DNA from: Alcanivorax sp.
GTDB taxonomy: Bacteria; Pseudomonadota; Gammaproteobacteria; Pseudomonadales; Alcanivoracaceae
Assembly: GCA_022449455.1 (NCBI GenBank)
Contig: JAKUPL010000003.1
Coordinates: forward strand, 62,001 to 126,000
DNA: 64,000 nt
Reading direction: 5' to 3'
How positions within the stretch are numbered: position 1 is the first letter of the stretch; each line of letters opens with the position of its first letter. The position numbers and the translations under genes are program-made. The notes beneath the pieces were generated by a model. The model searched no databases, was not told where the DNA came from, and was given only the letters and a program-made list of their open reading frames with translations. This document shows positions 57,917 through 64,000 of this stretch, piece after piece.

Positions 57917-59444
57917 TCTTGGACGCAGCTTTCTGGCCGCCGTGGAACGTCGCCCCCAGGCGATGGCGATCAGCGACGGCCCCCAACGCCTCAGTTACGA
58001 GGCCTGGTTCGATGTCATTCAACGCGCCGCCCGCGGCCTCGAGGATCTGGGGCTCGCCAAGGGCGACCATCTGGTGGCGGCGATGCAGAACCGCTGGCAG
58101 ATGGCCACGCTGCACTGGGCCTGCCAGTTCAGCGGCATCGTCATGACCCCGCTCAACTGGCGCTGCACCGCCGAGGATCTGGCCTGGACCCTGGAGAACG
58201 CCGACGCCCGTGCCCTGGCCCACGACGAATCGGTGCTGGAAGCGGTGCGCGCCATGGGCCGCCCGGCGGTGCCCTGCATCAGTGTCGGTGAAGCCGCGTT
58301 CCCCGACGCTCTCGGCTTCGACGATCTGTGCGCCCGCGCGCCGGCCGACACCGTGCTGCGCGCCGGCCCGGAAGACTGGTCGCTGATGCTGTACACCTCC
58401 GGCACCACCAGCCGGCCCAAGGGCGTGCCGCGCCGGCACCGCGCCGAGCGCGCCGCCGCCCTCGCCCATGTGGCGCAGAACCTGTACAGCCAGGAAGAAT
58501 GTACGCTCGGCGTGATGCCGCTGTACCACACCATGGGCGTGCGTTCGCTGCTGTCCATGGCGCTGCTGGACGGCCACTTCGTGTGCGTGCCGCGCTTCGA
58601 CGTGGAAGCCACCCTGGACGCCATCGAGCGCGAGCGCATCAGCAATCTGTACCTGGTGCCGACGCTCTATCACATGCTCATCGAAGACCCGGCCTTCAGC
58701 GCCGAGCGGGTTGCCAGCGTGCACAAGATCGGCTTCGCCGGAGCGCCCATGAGCGACGGCCTGATGCGCCGGGTGCAGGACGCCTTCCAGCCGGACCTGT
58801 TCGTCAACCATTACGGCAGCTCCGAGGTGTACACCTTCACCATTGATCAGGCCGCCAACCGCAAGCCCGGCTCCTCCGGCCGCAGCGCGCTCAACCAGCG
58901 CATCCGCGTGGTGCACCTGACCAGCGACTCCCCCGCCGAGGTGGCACCGGCCGGCGAGGAAGGCCAGATCATCGCCGACCTGGCCAGCGACGAGGCGTTC
59001 GAGGGCTACTGGCGTCGTCCGGACGCGGACGCCAAATCGATCCGCGACGGCTGGTACTTCACCGGCGACACCGGCTTCTTCGACGAGGACGGCGACCTGT
59101 TCGTCACCGGCCGGGTGGACGACCTGATCATCACCGGCGGCGAAAACGTGAGCCCGGCGGAGATCGAGAACGTGCTGTCCCTGCACTCCGCCGTGGAGGA
59201 AGTGGCGGTGGTGGGCCTGCCCGACGAGCAGTGGGGCAAGTTGATTACCGCCTTTATCAAGGTGCGGCAACCGATCACCGACGAGGTGCTCGACGCCCAT
59301 TGCGTGAGCTCCGGGCTGGCCCGGTTCAAACGCCCGCGCCGCTACGAATTCATTGACCAGATTCCCAAATCCCCGGTGGGCAAGATCCTGCGCCGCGTGC
59401 TGGTGGCCGACTACAGCGACCCGCAACCGGCGGAACAGCCCTGA
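57909..59444 (+). CDS. hmfD: acyl-CoA synthetase, probable 2-furoate-CoA ligase
   Basis: A 511-residue ANL-superfamily AMP-forming ligase. Motifs: LYTSGTTSRPKGV, NHYGSSEVYTF, YFTGDTGFFDEDGD, GRVDDLIITGGENVSP and the C-terminal lysine in PKSPVGKIL. Position after the dehydrogenase genes equals hmfD. ATG 57909 overlaps the hmfC end; the upstream in-frame start at 57768 lies inside hmfC and is a shadow. Substrate is inferred from gene order. Confidence 0.8.
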   Translation: MFDLGRSFLAAVERRPQAMAISDGPQRLSYEAWFDVIQRAARGLEDLGLAKGDHLVAAMQNRWQMATLHWACQFSGIVMTPLNWRCTAEDLAWTLENADARALAHDESVLEAVRAMGRPAVPCISVGEAAFPDALGFDDLCARAPADTVLRAGPEDWSLMLYTSGTTSRPKGVPRRHRAERAAALAHVAQNLYSQEECTLGVMPLYHTMGVRSLLSMALLDGHFVCVPRFDVEATLDAIERERISNLYLVPTLYHMLIEDPAFSAERVASVHKIGFAGAPMSDGLMRRVQDAFQPDLFVNHYGSSEVYTFTIDQAANRKPGSSGRSALNQRIRVVHLTSDSPAEVAPAGEEGQIIADLASDEAFEGYWRRPDADAKSIRDGWYFTGDTGFFDEDGDLFVTGRVDDLIITGGENVSPAEIENVLSLHSAVEEVAVVGLPDEQWGKLITAFIKVRQPITDEVLDAHCVSSGLARFKRPRRYEFIDQIPKSPVGKILRRVLVADYSDPQPAEQP

Positions 59445-59468
59445 ACGACCCAGAAAAGGAAAAACACG

Positions 59469-60272
59469 ATGAACGTGTCCGAGATTGAACAGTTTCTGAA
59501 TACCGAGTTCGACGGCTTCAAGGTGGAACTGCGCACCGACCAGGAGCGCGGCGACATCATCCTGGGCCGCCCGCCCTACAACGTGATCGCCATGAGCCAG
59601 CGCGACTACCTGCGCCAGGTGTTCGAGGCGCTGGACGCTCATCCCGGCGTGCGCGTCATCGTGCTGCGCGCCGAGGGCCAGCATTTCTCCAGCGGCGGCG
59701 ACATCCGCGGCTTTCTGGAAGCCTCCCCGGAGCACGTCTCCAAACTGGCCTGGAACGTGGCCGCCGCCGAGCGCTGCAGCAAGCCGGTGATCGTCGCCAA
59801 CCGTGGCTACACCTTCGGCGTCGGCTTCGAGCTGTCGCTGGCCTGTGATTTCCGCATCGCCTCGGAAACCGCCCGCTACGCCCTGCCGGAACAGAACCTG
59901 GGTCAGATTCCCGGCTCCGGCGGCTCCGCGCGGCTGCAGAAAATGATCGGCATCACCCGCACCAAGCACATGGTGATGCGCGCCAAGCGGGTCAGCGGCG
60001 AACAGGCCCTGGCCTGGGGCTTCGTCACCGAATGCGTGCCGGACGACGAGCTGGAGAGCGCCACCGATGCCCTGGTGGAAGAGCTGCGCCGGTTCTCGCC
60101 GTTGGCCCAGCGCACCGCCAAGAAGCTGATCAACGACAACGAGGACTCGCCGCTGAAGGTGGCCATCGAAATGGAAGGCCATTGCTACAGCCGACTGCGC
60201 AGCTCCGCGGACTTCAAGGAAGGCGTGGAGGCGTTCCACGCCAAGCGCCCGGCGGTGTTCAAAGGCGAATAG
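59469..60272 (+). CDS. hmfE: enoyl-CoA hydratase/isomerase family, probable 2-oxoglutaroyl-CoA hydrolase
   Basis: A 267-residue crotonase-fold protein with the oxyanion segment SSGGDIRGF and a second loop GYTFGVGFELSLACDFRIA (acidic residue at FE). HmfE of Cupriavidus basilensis belongs to this family and sits in the same place, hydrolysing 2-oxoglutaroyl-CoA to 2-oxoglutarate. If so the pathway enters the TCA cycle at the SucAB step. A general hydratase is possible. Confidence 0.78.
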   Translation: MNVSEIEQFLNTEFDGFKVELRTDQERGDIILGRPPYNVIAMSQRDYLRQVFEALDAHPGVRVIVLRAEGQHFSSGGDIRGFLEASPEHVSKLAWNVAAAERCSKPVIVANRGYTFGVGFELSLACDFRIASETARYALPEQNLGQIPGSGGSARLQKMIGITRTKHMVMRAKRVSGEQALAWGFVTECVPDDELESATDALVEELRRFSPLAQRTAKKLINDNEDSPLKVAIEMEGHCYSRLRSSADFKEGVEAFHAKRPAVFKGE

Positions 60273-60392
60273 GCCCGCACCCTGCGCTCAACAGCAGCCC
60301 GGGCCGGTTTTCCCGGCCGGTCCGGCCCACGCCCGGTGGCTAACAACATTCGGTTGATAACACCCGGTTGATAACAAAAACAGAGGCTTAGC
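60273..60392 (+). other. hmfE-benE gap with hairpin and tandem repeat
   Basis: This 120-bp gap contains a GGCCGG/CCGGCC hairpin (about 60302-60319) and a 14-bp tandem repeat (CGGTTGATAACA twice, 60351-60362 and 60365-60376) immediately before benE. It may reduce read-through or hold a regulator site; the sequence alone does not decide. Confidence 0.35.
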
Positions 60393-61631
60393 ATGCCCCA
60401 CGAAGTGCCCGTCGATACCGGCGAGCGGAACCGTCCGCCGCTGCGTGCCGCCTTCAACAGCCGCACGCTCAGCACCGGCGTGGTGGCCGCCCTGTTCGGT
60501 TGCACCGGTCCGGCGGTGATCGTCATGAACGCCGCCGAGGCCGGGCAGTTGTCCAACGCCCAAACCGTGGCCTGGCTGTTCGGCATCTATGTGCTGGGCG
60601 GTCTGATCAGCCTGTTCTTTGCCTTGCGCTATCGGCTGCCGATCAGCGGCGCCTATACCATTCCCGGCGCCGCCATCCTGGCCGCCTCCCTGCAGATGAT
60701 TCCCTTCAACGAGGCGGTCGGCGCGTTCATCGCCAGCGGGCTTCTGGTGCTGGCGCTGGGCTTCAGCGGCCTGATCGGCCGCCTGGCGCACTGGCTGCCG
60801 GTGCCCATCGTCATGGCGATGATCGCCGGCGCCCTGTTCCGCTTCGCCACCGGCGCGGTGGATTCGGTGGTGGCCGCGCCCTGGGTGGCCGGCATCGCCG
60901 CCCTGGCCTTCTTCCTCACCGGCCGCCTGACGCGCGCGGTGCCGCCGGTGCTGGTGGCCGGCGTGGTGGGCCTGGGCATGGCGCTGTGGCTCGGCGAGCT
61001 GCGAACCGCCCAGGTGTCCCTGGAACTGGTGATGCCGGCCTTCACCGCGCCGGCGTTCTCCTGGCAGGCGTTCTTCGCCATCTCGGTGCCGCTCACCGCC
61101 CTGGTGATCGGTGCCGAGAACGCCCAGGCCATCGGCGTGCTGATGGCCGAGGGCTACAAGCCGCCGGTCAACGCCATGACCATCGCCAGCGGCGTCGGCG
61201 GCCTGCTGGCCGGCCTGTGCGGTGGCCATAACGCCAATATCGCCGGCCCCATGACCGCCATCTGTTCCTCGGAACAGGCCGGCGAGGACCGGCGCCTGCG
61301 CTACGGCGCCTCGGTGGTCAACGGGGTGCTGTTTATCCTGTTCGGCCTGTTCGCGGGCTTCGCGGTACCCTTTATTCTGGCGTTGCCCAAGGCGTTGATC
61401 ATGGTGATCGCCGGCCTCGCCATGATCGGCGTGCTGCTGAGCGCCTTTCAACAGGCGTTCCGCAAGAACGGTCCCTGCCAGGTGGGTGCCTTCGTGGCGC
61501 TGACCGTGGCGATGAGCAAGTTTTCCCTGCTCGGGATCAGTTCGCCCTTCTGGGCGTTGCTGCTGGGCGTGGCCACCTCCGCCCTGCTCGGTGAACTCGG
61601 CGCCGCCCGGCGCCAGGAGGCACAGGCATGA
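60393..61631 (+). CDS. benE: BenE-family aromatic acid/H+ symporter
   Basis: A 412-residue membrane protein with about 12 hydrophobic helices and BenE signatures (FGCTGPAVIVMNAAE, GAYTIPGAAILAAS, GGHNANIAGPMTAIC). BenE transports benzoate; here it probably imports the furoate or aromatic acid used by the operon. Its end overlaps the TRAP permease start (ATGA). Confidence 0.88.
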   Translation: MPHEVPVDTGERNRPPLRAAFNSRTLSTGVVAALFGCTGPAVIVMNAAEAGQLSNAQTVAWLFGIYVLGGLISLFFALRYRLPISGAYTIPGAAILAASLQMIPFNEAVGAFIASGLLVLALGFSGLIGRLAHWLPVPIVMAMIAGALFRFATGAVDSVVAAPWVAGIAALAFFLTGRLTRAVPPVLVAGVVGLGMALWLGELRTAQVSLELVMPAFTAPAFSWQAFFAISVPLTALVIGAENAQAIGVLMAEGYKPPVNAMTIASGVGGLLAGLCGGHNANIAGPMTAICSSEQAGEDRRLRYGASVVNGVLFILFGLFAGFAVPFILALPKALIMVIAGLAMIGVLLSAFQQAFRKNGPCQVGAFVALTVAMSKFSLLGISSPFWALLLGVATSALLGELGAARRQEAQA

Positions 61632-63595
61632 AAAAGTACTGCAACCCGGCCAGCGTGGTCGCGCTGCTGTGGGCCCTGTTCCAGATCTGGATGGTCTACG
61701 GCTCGCCGCTGGAGTTGATCGTGGCGGTGCCCATCCACGTGATGTTCGGCGTCATGCTCACTTTCATCACCCATCCGCTGATCGCGCCGCCGGAAGGCGG
61801 CCCGCGACACTTCGGCGTCAGCCGCGCCAGTGACTACCTGCTGGTGGCGGTGGCCGCCGCCATCGCCGTGCATTACTACCTGAACGGCGAAACCCTGATC
61901 ACCCGCATCGCCATGGTCGACCTGCCCACCACCACCGACCTGGTGGTGGGCGTGGTCACCATCGCCCTGGTGGTGGAGGCGGTGCGCCGTTCCCTCGGCA
62001 TGGGCCTGACCACCGTGATCCTGGTGTTCCTGGTCTATCAGTTCTGCGGCCCGCTGCTGCGCGAGGTGCCGCTGCTGCGCATCATCGGCCACGACGGCCA
62101 ACCCAGCCGCATGTTCTTCGAGACCTTTATCGATCTGCAGACCATGCAGAACGAGGGCGTGTTCGGCATTCCCAGCATCGTCTCCTACGGCCAGGTGTTC
62201 TATTTCCTGCTGTTCGGCGCCTTCCTGCAACTGTTTGGCGGCGGTCAGCTGTTCATGGATCTGTCCATGCTGCTGGTGGGCCGCCTGCGCGGCGGCATGG
62301 CCAAGGTGTCCATCGTCTCCTCCACCCTGTTCGGCGCGGTCAGCGGCAGCGCCACCGCCAACGCGGCGGTGATGGGCATGTTCACCATTCCCGCCATGAA
62401 ACGCTCCGGAATGCGCGCCGAGCAGGCCGCCGCGGTGGAGGCCACCTCCTCCACCGGCGGGCAACTGATGCCGCCGGTAATGGGCGCCGCCGCCTTCCTG
62501 ATCGCCCAGTTCATGGGCATTCCCTACGCCGAGGTGGCGCTGGCGGCGATCATTCCGGCGCTGCTGTTCTATCTGGCGCTGTACTTCGTGGTCGATCTGC
62601 TGGCCCGCCGCAACAATCTGAGCGGCCTGACCAAGGCGGAACTGGAGACCGACTGGGGCAGCGTGCTCAAGCGGCTGTATCTGCTGATCCCGGTGTGCGT
62701 GCTGGTCTACCAGATCATGGCCGGCCGCGCGCTCAGCTCCGCCACCCTGGAAGCGGTCTGGCTGACCGTGTTCCTGGGCCTGTTCACCCGCTGCTGGGAC
62801 GGCGTGCGCGAGCACGGCCTGGCCGGCCTGACCGGCGCCGTTCGCTCGGTGGTGGGCGACTCGGTGCAGGCGCTGGACTCCGGCGCGCGCAGCGCCATCG
62901 CCGTGGCCATCCCCTGTGCCGGCGCCGGCATCGTGGTGGGCATCGCTTCCAGCACCAACCTGGGCCTGACCTTCGGCACCTTCGTCACCACCCTGTCCGG
63001 CGGCATGATGATCCCGGCCCTGCTGCTGGTGATGATCATGGTGATCGTGATGGGCATGGGCATGCCGACCACCGCCGCCTACATCATGGGCGCCATTCTC
63101 GCCATTCCGGCGCTGGATAAACTGGGCGTGCCGCAGCTGTCCTCGCACTTCTTCGTGCTGTACTTCGCCGCCCTGTCGATGGTGACGCCGCCGGTGGCGC
63201 TGGCCGCCTTCGTGGCCGGCGGCATCGCCAAGGCGGACGTCTGGAAAACCGGCTGGGCCGCGTTCCGCTACAGCCTGGCCGGCTTCCTGGTGGCGTTCGC
63301 CTTCGCCTTCAGCCCGGCACTGCTGCTGCAGGGCGAGTGGACCAAGATCGCCACCGCCACGGTCACCGCCGCCATCGGCTGCTACGCCCTGGCCGGTTGC
63401 GTGGCCGGCTTCCTGCGCACCCGCAATTCAAGACTTGAATCGGTGCTGCTGCTGGCCGCCGCGGTGCTGCTGATCACGCCCAAACTGGCCGCTTCGCTGG
63501 TCGGTCTGGTGCTGCTCGCCGCGGTGTTGGGCGGGCAATTGTGGCGCCGGCGCGCGGCCGACACGGCATCCGTATCCACCGCGCGGCAAGAATAA
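61628..63595 (+). CDS. TRAP transporter permease, fused 4TM-12TM (TAXI type)
   Basis: A 655-residue fusion of the small (DctQ-like) and large (DctM-like) TRAP membrane subunits, as in TAXI-TRAP systems. Features: GAVSGSATANAAVMGMFTIP, EATSSTGGQLMPPVMGAAAF, GMGMPTTAAYI and GVPQLSSHFFVLYFA. It uses a sodium or proton gradient to import a carboxylate delivered by the next gene product. It is coupled to benE. Confidence 0.93.
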   Translation: MKKYCNPASVVALLWALFQIWMVYGSPLELIVAVPIHVMFGVMLTFITHPLIAPPEGGPRHFGVSRASDYLLVAVAAAIAVHYYLNGETLITRIAMVDLPTTTDLVVGVVTIALVVEAVRRSLGMGLTTVILVFLVYQFCGPLLREVPLLRIIGHDGQPSRMFFETFIDLQTMQNEGVFGIPSIVSYGQVFYFLLFGAFLQLFGGGQLFMDLSMLLVGRLRGGMAKVSIVSSTLFGAVSGSATANAAVMGMFTIPAMKRSGMRAEQAAAVEATSSTGGQLMPPVMGAAAFLIAQFMGIPYAEVALAAIIPALLFYLALYFVVDLLARRNNLSGLTKAELETDWGSVLKRLYLLIPVCVLVYQIMAGRALSSATLEAVWLTVFLGLFTRCWDGVREHGLAGLTGAVRSVVGDSVQALDSGARSAIAVAIPCAGAGIVVGIASSTNLGLTFGTFVTTLSGGMMIPALLLVMIMVIVMGMGMPTTAAYIMGAILAIPALDKLGVPQLSSHFFVLYFAALSMVTPPVALAAFVAGGIAKADVWKTGWAAFRYSLAGFLVAFAFAFSPALLLQGEWTKIATATVTAAIGCYALAGCVAGFLRTRNSRLESVLLLAAAVLLITPKLAASLVGLVLLAAVLGGQLWRRRAADTASVSTARQE

Positions 63596-63631
63596 CGTTC
63601 GACTCAACTTTTACTATCAGGAGAACAAGAA

Positions 63632-64000
63632 ATGCGACATCTCAGCTTCCGCTCTCTCGCTCCCGCCCTGTTCGCGGTGCTGCTCGCCCTGACCGGCGCC
63701 ACGCAGGCCGCCGATCCGGTCAAGGTCAAATTCGCCGCCGGCCCCACCGGCACCACCTGGTACGCCTACGCCGGCGCCCTGCGCACGGAAATGCTCAACG
63801 GTCTGCCGCAGGGCTCCACCGTGGACATCCTCGGCACGCCGATGGCGATCGCCAACACCAAGCTGCTCACCGCCAAACGCACCGACGTGGCGCTGATCTT
63901 CCCGCCGGTGGCGTCCTGGGCGGAGCGCGGCTTCGGCCCGTTCGACAAGAAAATCGACAATATCCGTGGCCTGGTGGGCGGCCTGGATCAGTACTACCAG
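63632..64000 (+). CDS. TAXI-family TRAP solute-binding protein, partial
   Basis: The first 123 residues of a periplasmic binding protein cut by the right edge. A signal peptide (about 1-27, ending TQA) is followed by VKFAAGPTGTTWYAYAG, the TAXI family start, and DILGTPMAIANTKLL. It supplies substrate to the fused TRAP permease 36 bp upstream. The start has AGGAGA. Confidence 0.92.
   Translation, partial: MRHLSFRSLAPALFAVLLALTGATQAADPVKVKFAAGPTGTTWYAYAGALRTEMLNGLPQGSTVDILGTPMAIANTKLLTAKRTDVALIFPPVASWAERGFGPFDKKIDNIRGLVGGLDQYYQ

Noticed and set aside
53477-63148. Long minus-strand frames (53477-56527, 57678-60239, 61448-63148)
   Set aside because: They are shadows of hmfA, hmfD/E and the TRAP permease; compositions are skewed and no motif is seen.

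Overview
The window looks like chromosome from a high-GC marine-type gammaproteobacterium. The best guess is an Alcanivorax/Alloalcanivorax-like member of the Oceanospirillales/Pseudomonadales. This rests on the pseudomonad-style TCA block (gltA divergent from sdhCDAB-sucAB-lpd-sucCD), the gltX/tRNA-Ala/tRNA-Glu arrangement, MlaA, HrpA and an MltF-like lytic transglycosylase, and general protein character. Genus is inference only; no 16S rRNA is present.

Layout. (1) 1-12.9 kb: sdhCDAB and sucAB-lpd-sucCD on the minus strand (sucD runs off the left edge), with citrate synthase divergent on the plus strand. (2) 13-17.4 kb: an SMP-30-like propeller, a 3-hydroxyisobutyrate-dehydrogenase-type reductase, a secreted amidohydrolase, and an Xre/MbcA-like antitoxin with a RES-domain toxin. 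(3) 17.3-19.7 kb: a hairpin-rich scar, tRNA-Glu, tRNA-Ala, gltX and a DUF1328 membrane peptide. (4) 19.7-26.4 kb: dusA, tal, a TerB-like protein, mlaA, an hvfABC-type RiPP metallophore operon (MNIO/DUF692) and a FabH-like ketosynthase. (5) 26.5-42.3 kb: housekeeping and envelope genes, namely hrpA, an M61 peptidase, a monoacylglycerol-lipase-like hydrolase, an unusual MltF homologue, a thrombospondin-type-3-repeat lipoprotein with an OmpA protein, a ceramidase-family protein, a lipoprotein, msrA and msrB. (6) 42.3-53.5 kb: tRNA-Thr, then a stress/sulfur block of hmp/nsrR with tandem operators, a guanidine-II riboswitch with a Gdx exporter and ClC channel, a LysR regulator, and cysJI followed by three DsrE-fold proteins, a nitronate-monooxygenase-like protein and DUF488. 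(7) 53.6-64 kb: a collinear catabolic operon matching hmfABCDE (2-furoyl-CoA dehydrogenase, 2-furoyl-CoA synthetase, 2-oxoglutaroyl-CoA hydrolase), followed by a BenE-family symporter and a TAXI-type TRAP transporter cut by the right edge.

The main points of interest are the EGxC-repeat RiPP metallophore operon; the mini-ykkC (guanidine-II) riboswitch read directly from the sequence ahead of gdx-clc; the furoate operon with two uptake systems; a CysJI sulfite reductase operon tied to three DsrE-fold sulfur carriers; and a 24-bp perfect palindrome that extends into the 3' CCA end of tRNA-Glu. If the furoate assignment is right, the hmf operon delivers 2-oxoglutarate, the substrate of the SucAB complex encoded at the other end of the window.
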